Part shown: one piece after another, positions 1 to 11,065 of the stretch | Layout of the letters: each line of letters begins with the position of its first letter | Numbering within the stretch: position 1 is the stretch's first letter | Assembly: GCA_023052935.1 (NCBI GenBank) | Contig: CM041292.1 | Coordinates: 109,417,147-109,481,146, forward strand | DNA length: 64,000 nucleotides | Origin: Piezodorus guildinii | Taxonomy: Eukaryota > Arthropoda > Insecta > Hemiptera > Pentatomidae | Reading direction: 5' to 3' | Program-made: the position numbers and the translations under genes | Notes under the pieces: model-generated | What the model saw: the letters and a program-made list of their open reading frames with translations, nothing else | Database searches by the model: none | What the model was told of the DNA's origin: nothing

Positions 1-800
1 TATTAAAAAATCTATTATATTATTATCTAAAATAATCAGTTAGTTTTATGTTCATTTCATCACTCTCTATTGACTTTTAAAAGCTTGTGTATGAGATGAT
101 AATTTTTCTAAAATCTTTAGCTTTCCAACGGTATATCATACATGTATATTACTGCTCTTATGTTCAAAAACGAAAAATTGCATTTAAAAAATATTTTTTC
201 TGTTTTCTCCTTTAGTTGGGTACCGAATTTATTCAATCTATATATTTACCAGTTTTTCATCAGCGTTAACAAGATAATCTAGTTATTATTATTATTAATC
301 TAGTTATTAAGAAAATTTAAAATATCGGCATTTAAGCCCTGTTAGACCATTTTTATCTAAATAAAACCTACATGATATTAAATTTGTATTTGAAAATTCT
401 TTGATTGATTTTACAAATCGAGGTAAGTGAAAGTCATGTGTTGCCCGCACCAGATTTTTTATATTATAATATATAACAATTAGTAGGTTTTATAGACTTT
501 TCATCTCTCTCCATTAACTTTTACAGTTATGTGTATCAAATAAGATTTTTTCTAAAATCTTTAGTTTTCTAACGGTATATTACACATCTATATTGTTGTT
601 CTTAAGTTGAAAAATATAAAAATTGCATTAAAAAATATGTTTTCTCTTTTTTCCATTGATTGGATATGGAATTCGTTGTGTTTAAACATTTAACCGTTTT
701 TATCAATGCAGACAATATGATATGGTTATTTTTTTTAATTAAAAATATTTAATGAAAAAAAGTTGTAAAATGCATAGTATAAAGTACCAATTCGGGTCAG
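1..800 (+). repeat. Dispersed repeat DR1, two head-to-tail copies
   Basis: Two diverged copies follow each other (about 20-455 and 456-800). Both carry the same ordered landmarks: CTAAAATCTTTAG, AACGGTATAT, ATATTACTGCTCTTATG (diverged in the second) and an end segment with CGGCATTTAAGCCC (first copy only). The first copy finishes at 421-454 with GTAAGTGAAAGTCATGTG followed by a CACCAGA edge. Related stretches recur at 13,340-13,700, 32,225-32,390, 58,740-58,850 and 61,380-61,570. No coding capacity was seen. The class is unknown; a non-autonomous transposon is likely. Confidence 0.6.
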
Positions 801-1049
801 CCGATTTTAGTGAAAATGTTTATGAAACATCTCGGGCATGTAGTTGTCTTAAATATGTAATTTTACTATCGTACGACTTTTTGTTTTCTTGCTAGAAACC
901 ACACACATACGAGAATTTTCACGATCGCAATACTTTCCTTCGTATATATTTAAGTGAAGTATAGTATACAAACTTACTACAGGTAAGTGAAAGTGAATAT
1001 GAGTATAACATAAAAGAGAGATTTGATAATTACGTAAAGAAACTACCTT

Positions 1050-1950
1050 TGGTAACACTCGAAAGAGTAATCATCCTTTCATGGAGACCCCATATTGCCC
1101 AAATCTCCCGAAGAACAATAAGTACCCTCAAATTTTCCATCAATCTCGCCATCTTCTTCCACTATATACCCGTAAGCTCCTTGTATCCTCATTTATTATC
1201 CCCCACTTTGACTATTGCTGTATGGTATATGGTAGCCTCTCGACTGTGATCAAGGACAGGCTAAAGCGAATTATGAACATATTTTTAAGATTTGTCCTTG
1301 GCACACCGAAGATGTCTCAGGTGACCCATTTATACAATGAGTTAAAGTGGCTCCTTTACGCTAACAGCAGACAGTATTTCCTAGGATCATATCTATAGCA
1401 AACCATCAACTCCCAGCAGCTACCTCCCTATATCCACAGACTTCTGCAATTTAAATCATCCGACCACTCTCCCCAAACATGATCGCGCTATTCTGACCTT
1501 TATATTCCTGCCCACAGAACAAAAACTTTTGATCATTCCTTGCTTGTCCGCTCTACTACTCACTGGAATTCCCTGCCTACTTATATCCGCCATGCTTTTT
1601 CCCTACCATCATGTACCATGTCCCCGTTCGACGCTCAACAAGCTTGAGATTTCAAATCAAATATCTATTCAAAAAGAAAATTTATTATTTATTGTTCATA
1701 TTTTTATATGGATCAATTATTATGAATTACTTTCAATGTTTAATTTTGTTCAAACATTAATCTATCAGAGGTTATTTATTTATTTTACTCTTTTGTTTGA
1801 TTGTATACTTTCTTTTCTTCTTAAAGCATCGTATGAAATAATTATAACCCTTTCGTATTGTGGCCAGACACATTGTATATCTTAATTTTACATATCATAT
1901 TGTTCTTAAGGGACCATGTCCCAGAATAAAAACTATTTTTCTATTATATA
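1050..1950 (+). pseudogene. CR1-like LINE relic, 3' half of ORF2 and 3' end
   Basis: Broken reading frames give the C-terminal part of a non-LTR retrotransposon reverse transcriptase: QISRRTISTLK, then IIPHFDYCCMVYGSLS, RLKRIMNIFLRFVLGTPK, and further on HWNSLPTYIRHAF in another frame. This order is typical of CR1/Jockey-type LINE C-termini. There are several frameshifts and stops between 1,250 and 1,640. The relic ends near 1,930 with GGACCATGTCCCAGAATAAA, which matches the 3' ends of two other copies in this window (36,735 region and 61,040 region, both minus). It is 5' truncated. The same family is seen at 43,890-46,000. Confidence 0.7.
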
Positions 1951-2430
1951 GTATAAAAATAATTATTAAATTAAAAAAAAGAATAATTAAAACAGCTTAG
2001 TAAAGAAAAATGTTGTCATAAGTCAATAAATAAAATTGTTTCATACCCATAGTTATAATAATAAATCGAATAATGTGCATTATATTGCGAAAAAAATTTT
2101 CTATTCTTCGTATCTGATTTAATAGAAGATGTATAGGAAAACTTTGATTCCAAGAAGCTGTCAGGGTGGATCGAGGGCTTTAAATTTCTGCTTTAAATTA
2201 ATTGATTTAGTCAATAAAGTATTAAGAAGTTGGAAAGCCATGAAATTGACATAGCTTTTGAAAGCTTATAATAGTATCATAACAAACAGAAAACCATTTT
2301 TGATCCAAGGAAGCTTTTAGTCATACTTTTTACTCTTTGAGCCTGTATTTATTAGTTTCCATCTAACGGTGTGTCCATTCTTAGTAAGCTTTGATAGTTA
2401 GTTCAACGATTTATGAAAACTATTTCGTAA
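1951..2430. other. AT-rich stretch, nothing recognised
   Basis: Low-GC sequence with no open frame, repeat edge or motif that I can support. It separates the LINE relic from the exon-like frame that follows. Confidence 0.4.
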
Positions 2431-2439
2431 AATGCTCAG

Positions 2440-2706
2440 AGAAAATTCTATAAAGGGATAGAGATTATCCGGAAATGCGGAGAATCTTTGCCAAAAGGGA
2501 GAAATGGAAATAGCCCTTTTAAATCCAGTGGATCTCTTTTTGAAGCGAGAGATGAGAGACTCGACCCTTTGGTCAAGAGACCGGATGAAGATCAGGCCGT
2601 ATGGGATATTCTGACTTCTACGCTTTTCTTAGCTCTTATAGCATATTCTACGTTTATTCTAAGGAGTGAATATTTACATAGATTGAGCTTACCTAGATTA
2701 CATTGA
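2440..2706 (+). CDS. Exon-like frame, possible C-terminal exon of a membrane protein
   Basis: An open frame of 88 codons with no in-frame ATG near its start, ending in TGA. It directly follows ATGCTCAG, an acceptable 3' splice site, and reads in phase 0 from there. The predicted peptide is hydrophilic (GRNGNSPFKSSGSLFEARDE, then an acidic stretch), followed by one strong hydrophobic segment, VWDILTSTLFLALIAYSTF, and a short basic tail, which would suit a tail-anchored or C-terminal membrane segment. Composition is less AT-biased than the flanks and it matches none of the transposon families here. I do not recognise the protein. It could be a host exon, a retropseudogene piece or chance. Confidence 0.3.
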   Translation, partial: RKFYKGIEIIRKCGESLPKGRNGNSPFKSSGSLFEARDERLDPLVKRPDEDQAVWDILTSTLFLALIAYSTFILRSEYLHRLSLPRLH

Positions 2707-2946
2707 TCAATCCTTAGTAAAAATCTATAAGTTTTTTTTTTTTTGTTAATATTTACTGAGATATATTACAATTTGTTTATAAATGAACAGTAGTAATAGA
2801 CCACATTCATACAGAATATACTGTAAATAATGAGAAAGTCAAATTACATAAAATATAATATATGTACAAAAAACAAATCAAAATAAAACAATATCATTAA
2901 TATTGGATAAAACAAATAGAAAAGAAAAAAAACTCTGTATATTTCA

Positions 2947-3199
2947 GTATTGTTGTTTTGTTTTTTATTGTAACTTGGTGTTCATGAGGAAGCCATTTTT
3001 GGCTTTTGATCCCCTTGGGACTATTTATCAGAGCATTAGAGAATGTATAAGACTCTTCTGGGGGGTGTCTACAGTTTTCCCTTCTACCCTATCTACCATC
3101 TACTCAATAATGTATCTATCTATTTCTGGTCCAATTGATCCACATAATGATGTTCGTGAGAGCAATAGAGCAATAGAAATTGAGACTAATAATTGTTAA
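2947..3199 (+). CDS. Exon-like frame, unidentified
   Basis: Open frame after TATATTTCAG, a good 3' splice site, running to a TAA at 3,197-3,199. An ATG at about 2,985 would give 71 codons. The peptide includes RKPFLAFDPLGTIYQSIREC and ends GPIDPHNDVRESNRAIEIE plus a short tail. It lies about 240 bases after the preceding exon-like frame on the same strand, so the two could belong to one gene, but no convincing 5' splice site joins them. The product is not recognised. The length of the frame in such AT-rich DNA is the main argument for it. Confidence 0.25.
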
Positions 3200-3299
3200 A
3201 ATCACAACTATATTTTTCAGTCATAATTTCATTTTATTCAAAAACTAATTAAGTAAAGATATATTTTTTTTTGCGGTATATTTTACTTAGATCTATCTT

Positions 3300-3700
3300 A
3301 TAAAAACATTTTTTTCTGTTCACCACGATATACCGATTTTAAAACACTCTCCAAAATAACTGAGCTATTAGCATATTTAAGTGTAAAATTTCGATTTTTT
3401 TTCGATTATTTTCATAATTATTCAATTTTTTTTTTGTAAAAAAAAACATTAATAAATTTGTTCTATATCTTAAAAAATAACTGAGTCATTGAATTAAAAT
3501 ACTTTTAATCACCCACCATTTTAAAAATAACCAGCTCATATCAACATCTAGGTGTTAAGATCATCGTCGCGGACGGCAGACAATCGGATTTTTTAAAATT
3601 CGTTATTCGGATTTAACCTATCCTGAACCGTAAGCCCTCAAATTTTGAGGAGAGGAGGTTATTTTATTTTATTTTTTTTTTATGGTCGATTACATAGGTT
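3300..3700 (+). repeat. Dispersed repeat DR2 copy
   Basis: Contains the repeated phrase AATAACTGAG(C/T)(T/C)AT twice, then CATCTAGGTGTTAAGATCAT, a CGGACGG block, and a tail with CCTCAAATTTTGAGGAGAGG leading into a T-rich stretch and GTCGATTACA. The same order occurs at 7,250-8,060 and 38,820-39,310, and in the opposite orientation at 39,530-40,020. No coding capacity. Confidence 0.6.
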
Positions 3701-3945
3701 CATTTATTAAAATTCTTCCTTTAAAACTGAAAAGAAATCAGTCTACAATTCCTACACAGTAATAAATTATTATAAACACAATTAGTTATGAAATGTATAT
3801 AAATCGTACGTAAAAACACAAGTTACATACAAAGTTTATTGCAGAAAACGTTTCTAAGGAACTATGAATAATTTGTTGTTTTTCTTATTAATAAAAGTTC
3901 AGAAAAAAATCGAATCAAAATATAGACTAACATAATTTAAAAAAT

Positions 3946-3950
<5 letters not shown>

Positions 3951-4001
<51 letters not shown>
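3951..4001. repeat. (TA)n microsatellite
   Basis: Uninterrupted AT dinucleotide tract of about 50 bases. Confidence 0.98.
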
Positions 4002-4002
<1 letters not shown>

Positions 4003-4160
4003 TTTTTTATCACTGTTCATTAAAATAATATAAAGTAAACAGAAAGTTTCCAATTAAATGTGCTGTTGTTTTTCTTTTGTTTTCAATAAAATAATATTGT
4101 AATAATTCTAAACTACGTGTATACTATCAAAAGTAAATACAAAACTCTAGATTACAGTAC

Positions 4161-4163
<3 letters not shown>

Positions 4164-4204
<41 letters not shown>
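4164..4204. repeat. (TA)n microsatellite
   Basis: AT dinucleotide tract of about 40 bases. Confidence 0.98.
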
Positions 4205-4206
<2 letters not shown>

Positions 4207-4789
4207 TTTTTTGACATTACATTCTAATGACAACATATAAAATATCCTGTTTATCCTTATACAAAATACAAAATCCTGTTATTCTTTTTTTATACAAAAT
4301 CCTTTATACAACAGTAGGAATAAAACAGAGTAAGAATTTTGTTCAGAAGAAAATAGTTTTCGACTTGACATCAAGATCAATTTGGTTGTGATAAGGGAGA
4401 TTGTTGGAAATTAGAGAAACTGAATCAGTAAACTTAAAAGTACTTCTTAATTATTCAAGTCTATAAATCCTTCCGTCCAACCATCAATAATTAAAAAAAA
4501 ATGTATAAATGATTAGCTTGACGGAGCTATCACGAAACTAATCCAGCAGCAGAATATATTCTGAGACGTGGAAGAGCGGCAATAACTAATTTAACTTTCA
4601 CAACCTGGGAGAGAAAACTCATTGCGAGGAGCTTCACCTTCACCTCACCACCCTCAGCAACCACCTCTTCCTCCACAAAGCAACACATCCATTAAAACGT
4701 ATTTCAATGTATATTTGGACACATTTGATTAAAAAAAAAACAAAAAATTTGTATTTTATTTTTCCTTTCAATAGGTTTGCAATACCAAA

Positions 4790-5335
4790 ATCCTAACAAG
4801 CCATCTACTGTCGGTAGGCACTAAGATCGCCCGCTACAATGCATTAATAATACATATGCTGGCCTATGTATCAGAGATGTGGCTCCTGTCAAGGGGTAGA
4901 TGCCCTTAAACTTAAAGTATTTTTGTTTTTTTTTTAAATTAAGGAGGATGTTTGTCCATGTAAAAGATAGGGCACAATACAGAATTAGGTATAATGCAGA
5001 GCTGTACTATATTTACCGAGAACTATATAATGTGCAATTAATAGAGCTCTCAAGGCTACGATGGGCTGAACAAGTAACAAGAATGGGTAGAGAAGCAACA
5101 CACAAGAAGATACTTCTCGGTTATGTGGATGGGTGGAAGGAGAAAGATAGGACGGATGAGATCCAACTGAGATGGACAGATGTGGTCGGAACTGATGCAG
5201 AGAAGCTTCTAAACAACAGAGCTTGGCAGACCCAGGTGCAGGATAGCGAATAATGTAGGAATCTTCATGAAGTGACGAATACTCGTATGGGGTCGCAGAG
5301 GCTGTGCTAATGATGATTTGTTTGCCTCTGCAGGG
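4790..5335 (+). pseudogene. RTE-like LINE fragment, C-terminal tail
   Basis: Discontinuous frames read MLAYVSEMWLLSRG, then QYRIRYNAELYYIYRELYN, then SRLRWAEQVTRMGREA and LRWTDVVGTDAEKLL. This is the conserved tail of endonuclease-reverse transcriptases of the RTE-like type (the LRWAGHVARM block followed by a Trp-rich block). The upstream RT core is missing, a poly-T run interrupts the frame near 4,920, and the frame stops at 5,251-5,253 before a GATGATG-rich end. It is an old 5'-truncated copy. Confidence 0.65.
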
Positions 5336-5645
5336 TTTAAAAATGTATTCCCATTCTTTTTCCAGAACTTCAGCTCCAAATATTAGTTTGGCATTCAAAT
5401 TTATATCGTAATAGCTGAAGTATTGTCTATTAACAACTTTTATTAAAGATAATATTAAAAAAAAGAAGAATCACCATCTATACAATTAATAAAAAGTATT
5501 TTGTTCTCCCTATTATGAACTCTAAACACAATTCAATCAAAAACTGGATCATGCCGGATTCATTGACTAGCTTTGGAGGTTAGCTACCATGCATTTTACA
5601 TGCAAATCTTGTTTAGACATCTGTCACAAGTTCTTCTAAACCATT

Positions 5646-5943
5646 CTAACCACCAAAGAATTTTTTATTAATTATTATAGTGAGGTAGCTACATGCGCAG
5701 CATAATCCTGCAGTAGATCCAACAGATAGAAACTGTAAGTGAGGACCGTATTCTTTTTCACTTCCAATCGTTTCCAAAATACCCAGAAACTGCATAAATA
5801 ATTAGTAAATGCAGAGAGAATATGATACAATAATATTACTCACTATCAAAGGGAAATGCAGAGGATATATTCTAGTCGTGAATATGTCTTTGGGGTTCAA
5901 GGTGATGTGATTCACAATGTGTGGTAATATAAAGTAGTCTCTA
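5646..5943 (-). CDS. Host gene, last two exons (possibly sideroflexin-like)
   Basis: Read on the minus strand, a 100-nt exon (5,943-5,844) follows a TACTAAC-type branch site and GTTCTGTAG, and ends at a consensus GTGAGT donor. A 54-nt intron (5,843-5,790) contains TACTAAT and ends TTTATGCAG. The second exon (5,789-5,646) has 48 codons and ends in TAG. The junction is in phase 0 and both exons are open across it. The visible peptide of about 80 residues includes DIFTTRIYPLHFPLIFLGIL and, near the end, a hydrophobic segment FLSVGSTAGLCCACSYLTII. The TR..P....P..I.G.LE pattern followed by a last membrane segment resembles the C-terminus of sideroflexin-family mitochondrial carriers, but this is a by-eye similarity only. 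Upstream exons would lie at higher coordinates. A phase-compatible 35-nt exon with AG and GTAAGA borders is possible at 6,683-6,717. Confidence 0.5.
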
Positions 5944-6079
5944 CTACAGAACTCTTCTTTCACTTGTTAGTAGTTGTCCCTGCCAAGCCGAACAACCCAG
6001 CCCCAGGCGGTGGTAACCAATCTCAGCAAAGGACTGGATCAGTCAACTAACGAAAAATAGGGGGTCCATATAAAAAATG

Positions 6080-6345
6080 GGTGTTATGTGGGAGGAGTTG
6101 GTTCAGGGTGCAGTCAATAGAACTTATAAAAAAAAATAAAACAATGGGTTAATGAAGTGTATATTCCACTCCCATTGTACTGACGCCCGCTCAGCTCATT
6201 CAATCACCCTGAAGAAGACCTATAATTTAGGCCGAAACGTCGGCACCAATAAATTAAGTTTATACTTAAATGTGTGTTCTATTGACTGCACCCTGAACCA
6301 ACTTCTCCCATATATACACACAGTCAACCATTGTCACTTCAAAAG
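6080..6345 (+). mobile_element. Fold-back element with hammerhead-like core, Penelope-type
   Basis: Inverted arms share GGTTCAGGGTGCAGTCAATA: forward at about 6,099-6,118, reverse complement at about 6,281-6,300. Between them lies an imperfect hairpin segment containing the hammerhead-like core annotated separately. Penelope-like retroelements are known to carry minimal hammerhead motifs in terminal repeats that are often found inverted and truncated. No reverse transcriptase or GIY-YIG domain is present here, so this would be a non-autonomous or terminal-repeat remnant. A second copy of the arms lies at 37,454-37,636. Confidence 0.55.
6203..6250 (+). ncRNA. Hammerhead-ribozyme-like motif
   Basis: The strand reads CTGAAGA (6,209-6,215, matching the CUGANGA core), then a small hairpin pairing CCTA (6,219-6,222) with TAGG (6,228-6,231), then GAAA (6,234-6,237) and CGTC (6,238-6,241), where GUC would be the cleavage triplet. 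Core elements are in the right order and spacing for a type I hammerhead with a minimal stem III, as described for Penelope-like elements. Stem I pairing is weak here and stem II has one mismatch, so activity is uncertain. Confidence 0.5.
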
Positions 6346-6350
6346 TGGGT

Positions 6351-7240
6351 GTTGTTCCAAGCTCACGGAACCTCTTTTACTGAGCTTATCACCCGTAAAA
6401 GCGATTATAAGATTCAAAGTTTAAATAATGGCCTCCAAGAGGCCCCTCCACGCTGAAAAGCACAAATGAGTAATAAGAAAAGAAAAAAAAAGTATATGTC
6501 CTTAACGTCCAGTCTTAAACTTATTGTAGCACTCACATTATTTACTTAGACATCTTTTTAAAATAGGTACCTTATTGTTAATGTATTGGGAAAAAACCTA
6601 GTGTTCCAGCGGCAGCCAATCAACATCTAATATTTCTACACCTATCTAAGAGGTTTTTACGTTTAATTTACAATTTTCTTACTGAAAATCTTCTGGAATC
6701 CCCACAAATGATGGAACCTAAATGTGTTATTTAACTTTGCCAAGAGAAAATATGTGGATGGTTCTATTGAAATCTACTCCTGGTGTAATCAAAACTTTAC
6801 TCATTTTAAGTTATTCATTTGAATTTTAAATCACAGCTCAGTAATAGCTATCACTTTTCTTTCTTTATTTGCAATCGAGTTTGAATATTCTAAATGGTTT
6901 TATTTTTCCAGTATATTTTATTTCTAAAATGTCTTATTTTTAGTTTATAACTATTTTCCAGCAGAAGTAGAGGATCTCAATTTTTATTTTATTTTTAGTT
7001 TATAGAATACCTTATATTAAGAATCCAAATAATATATAACTATTATATAAACCAATAATATACAAATAATATGATATACTAACGCAACAAGCATAGAGTG
7101 GGTCAGAATCTTACCTTAAATTTTTAGACAAAACTTTCAGAGAGAATTCAAAATTCAAAATATTTAAAATTTAATCTCGTGAAAATCAAAATGGTGGATC
7201 AAACATTACGCGCTTAAAAACACTAGTGTATATTTTCTTT
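6351..7240. other. No confident feature
   Basis: AT-rich sequence without a long frame. A possible 35-nt minus-strand exon at 6,683-6,717 is mentioned under the host gene. Nothing else is supportable. Confidence 0.4.
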
Positions 7241-7249
7241 GTCTACGAA

Positions 7250-8060
7250 ATAAGATATTTATGAGGGTATATATAAATGCAAGATTTTAATTTTTTTTTT
7301 TTCCTTTTTCTCATTTATATGCCTTTTTATCATTTATATTCTCTTTTCTCAGTTATTCGCGTTTTTCCTCTATTTTCACAAAAAAAAAAAAAAAAAAAAC
7401 TGAGCTACGGGAACATTTATAGTTAAAATTTCAATTTTTTCTCTTTTTTTTATTATTCGCGGTTTTATAATTAGAAAACACTGATAATTTATTTTATTCG
7501 TCTTTAAAAATAACGGAGTTACAAGCGTATATATAGGACAGATTTAATTGTTATTCATTTATTTTTTTATGCCTTTGTTTACCGCTCTTTACTGATTATA
7601 AAACTCTTTACATGTTTCTCTATATGTTTGAAATAACTGAGTTATGGACGTAGTGTTGTATGAAATTTCATTTTTTTCCTCACTATTATAATTACTAGCG
7701 TTTTTTTGGTTCAAGAACAATGGTAAATTTTTTCTCTACCTTAAGAAATAATTGAGTTATGGGCGTATTCATGTTTAAAAATTTCAATTTTGTTTTCTCT
7801 TTTTTATGATTTTTGGTCAAAACCAATAACCAGCTTCTTTTTTTTTTTTTTAATATCTAGGTGTTGCGATCATCGTTGCATGCACTTGTATTTTTGTTGC
7901 GAATTAAAAAAGAAATCGGTCCAGTAGTTCGGAGAAATGCTGCGAACGACGGACAAACGGAATTTTTGTTATTCGTTTCAAAATACGTATTTTGAAACTT
8001 AAAACCTCAAATTAAGGAGGAGTGTAGGGGGAGAGGGTATTTTTATTTTTTTGTCGATTA
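7250..8060 (+). repeat. Dispersed repeat DR2 copy with internal sub-repeats
   Basis: Four degenerate sub-repeats begin with an (A)ACTGAGTTAT-like phrase near 7,398, 7,509, 7,640 and 7,747. Each is followed by a variant of GGGCGTATATAT and a T-rich block, at a spacing of about 107-131 bases. The copy then runs through TATCTAGGTGTTGCGATCAT, a CGAACGACGGAC block and an AACCTCAAATTAAGGAGGA tail, as in the other DR2 copies. Confidence 0.6.
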
Positions 8061-8198
8061 CAATAAAATAAACGAAAAACACATTTTCGAAGGTTTACAA
8101 GTGATTTAAGTGGACAAGAATTATTTATTTTCTTTGTATTATAATCAGGAAAGAATGAAAGAGATTTAGTAAAAGAAATAATGGATTTCAATCGAATT

Positions 8199-8202
<4 letters not shown>

Positions 8203-8258
<56 letters not shown>
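8203..8258. repeat. (TA)n microsatellite
   Basis: Uninterrupted TA tract of about 55 bases. Confidence 0.98.
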
Positions 8259-8263
<5 letters not shown>

Positions 8264-8339
8264 GTAGTAATTTAATGGAGGTTCTAGATACTAAAACATC
8301 ATTTAATTGAGGGTCAGAAAGTTCTTTACATTATATAAG

Positions 8340-8500
8340 GTAAGTAATCAGTTACTGTTGTCAAGGGAGTGTGGTTTGCTACTCCATCTTCCTCTGTTAC
8401 AGACTTAGCAAAAATCCTTCTTTCGATGGGAAAGCTACCCTGACTGATTGCCGCCAGGTAGTTTGCCACGGTCCTCTCTTATTTGATTTCAAAAAGTTTA
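8340..8500 (-). other. GC-elevated block, possible old LINE piece
   Basis: On the minus strand one frame is open for about 50 codons (VANYLAAISQGSFPIERRIF and onward) and the DNA carries GGAGTAGCAAACCACAC. That phrase resembles the non-coding 3' part of some arthropod RTE-like LINEs more than a protein gene. The assignment is a guess from composition. Confidence 0.2.
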
Positions 8501-11060
8501 TTACAAATTTTTACTGCCACAATGTTTTAGATAAACTATTAACATAATAAAACCTTTCAGAATCATGTAATCAGAATGTCATAATGGTTCTAATAGTATA
8601 GGAGCCTTGGGAACGTTCCTTAAACGGCAGGACGTCTAGCTACACATATCTAAATAAAACTAAAACATGATTACTCGTTTTTCTCTTATAGCAAATCAGA
8701 CCTACAGGTTAATAATTTTTGATTGGCCTGATCATCAAAAATATTTTAAAAACACACACACACACAAATCGTTAGCTTTTGGATCTCTTTATAACAGTAT
8801 CAAAAAAAAAAAAAAAAAAAAAAAAAATCTACAAAAATGAGTATAATGAAGTACATTATAGAACATTTTTTATTTTATAACAGTTCCTGCTTTATTCGGA
8901 TAGTTGCAATATTAAATTTCATAAGAAATTTTTCTAAATACATTTTAATGTATTGAAGTTAGTTTAGTTTTCATTTGAGTCTCATTTAGCTTTCATTATT
9001 AACATTATTAGTTTGTAACAAATTTTCCTTTATTTTAGCAACTTACGTATGATTTGGTACATAATATTCTTTTATAAAATCTTGACTATTTTATGGAAGT
9101 ATATAACCTGTACGATCACCATGAATCACCATAACCTTCTTAATTCACAACATTACAAATAACATAACATTGTTCATAAGTTTATGCGCTTACGATTTCT
9201 TTCTATTAGATTGCCCGACTTATTTTAATACATATTAACTTTTCTAAAATCTTGCGCTTTCCAGCGGTATGTCTATGTTACTACTTATATATCAGGAATA
9301 TATATAATTTTATGACTTGGTCACAGGAAATTTCTTTTTCCCGTTCAAAGAAAAGGTAAACTGCAATGGACTTTACTTATCAGCCTTCAGGAAATTATGG
9401 TGAAAACCGTATCAAAATCCTTTCAGTGGTTTAGAAAAAGTTAGCAGGAACCGAAATTCCATTATCATTTTATACATATAGAGATTTAAAAAGTATTAAT
9501 TTGAGAGGTACTAAACATCTGTCGGCCTAAAAATTACCATGAAACGTGTTGGCTACAAATTTCATTGATTACAAATACGATTTTAGTTTTACTTTGCTTT
9601 ATTACTTACTATTCAACCTAAATATGTTTAATACCACTCAAATTAAAGCATATATAACGAACTATAAAGTACTTTATTATACTTCTCTTTGTTGGAAGAG
9701 CAGGTGCCGTGATTCTAGCTTAAAAAGCTAAAAGTTAATAACTCATCGTTTAGCCGCGCTGATCAATCTATTCTCGAATTCAGATGCAGACTGGAAGCCA
9801 TTAAGAACTAGACAATTCATCAATAGGAAACTTTTTATGTTCAATTAAGTAAGCAATATTTTTTCCCTATTCGTTATTTAAATACTACCTATGACTTTAG
9901 AGTTAAAAGGATCTTTAGGAGCAATTTTTGACTACTTTGTGTTCTAAATTTAGCGAAAATGCACCCGTTTTAAACAACAAAACTTAGGGATCCTTGTTAT
10001 ACTTGACGTTCATTGTATAAAACACGACATTTACAATATTTTCAAGGCAATACCTAAATAACTGATTTGTTCACTAAGCATTTAAGCAAGACCCTTCAAT
10101 GCTATAAATACAACTGTAGTTAGTGTTTGAGGTATTATATTGAGATGAACATATATACTCTGTTAGAGACAGATGACAAGTTATATATCAATTTTTTTTA
10201 ATAGCTTCAAATGTATTTCAAACTAAAATACCATTAGTTTATTGAACACTGATGATATTATCAACAAACCGAATGTACTAAAAATCATATTCTCAGTTTG
10301 CGTGCTTATGTAAAAGTAACAACTATGCCTACCAGTCATTCCATGCACGTGTTTCTTAATAGAAAAGAAAAAAAAAAACGAGGAACAAACGGAACGTTAA
10401 AATTAGAAAGGGTAACTTAATGAAACTGAAGATTCTTGAAACTGGATTAAAAAAAGAATTATAACCAGCGGAGAGATAGTCCTTTTGCATGACCATTTGT
10501 CACCAGTCTTTTTTCAGAAGTAAAAAAGTCACTAGAATCATTCAGAAAGATTTATTCATTTCATCACTGAATTTATCATCATGGGTTTTGAAATTTCCTA
10601 TTGTATTTAAAATGGTCAAATATCTGTAATCTGTTTTCATTGAATATTTATCTGTAAATATTTATTAAATTCTTATTACGTTTAATGGTGTAAGTTATTT
10701 CTTAAATTTAGACTAAAGTAACATTGATATATAGGGAGCATTGGTGTTTTGTTGATCATTTATTTATTTTCCATTTTCTGACTTTTTTGGTGACTTTGTC
10801 ATAAAAAAAGGAATGATACAAATGCCTATATTTAAATCCATTTCTTAAAAGCGGTGTTGACAATAATATTGCCAATGATCAAAAATTAAATTAAAAAAAA
10901 AAAAAAAGTGTTCTTTGCTTTCCAATGTTGTTCATATATATTTTAAAACTTATTGATTGTTATTAACAGTGTTAATAAAAACAGTTAAAATTAATCCTAA
11001 TTCAATCATTTGTTTTCCTATAATTGATACAAATTTTTGTAACTCATTTTTTATGCATTA
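8501..11060. other. AT-rich, repeat-poor to the eye
   Basis: Contains an A-run at about 8,802-8,826 and a short DR1-like stretch at 9,200-9,290 (TTCTAAAATCTTGCGCTTTCC, here quoted only as a landmark in part). No open frame over 61 codons looks coding, and no splice-flanked frame was found. Confidence 0.35.
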
Positions 11061-11065
11061 TTAAA

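Noticed and set aside
4530..4688. Minus-strand ATG frame of 52 codons (EEEVVAEGGEVKVKLLAMSF)
   Set aside because: The opposite strand is equally open in another frame and no splice or homology signal decides. It could not be supported as a gene.
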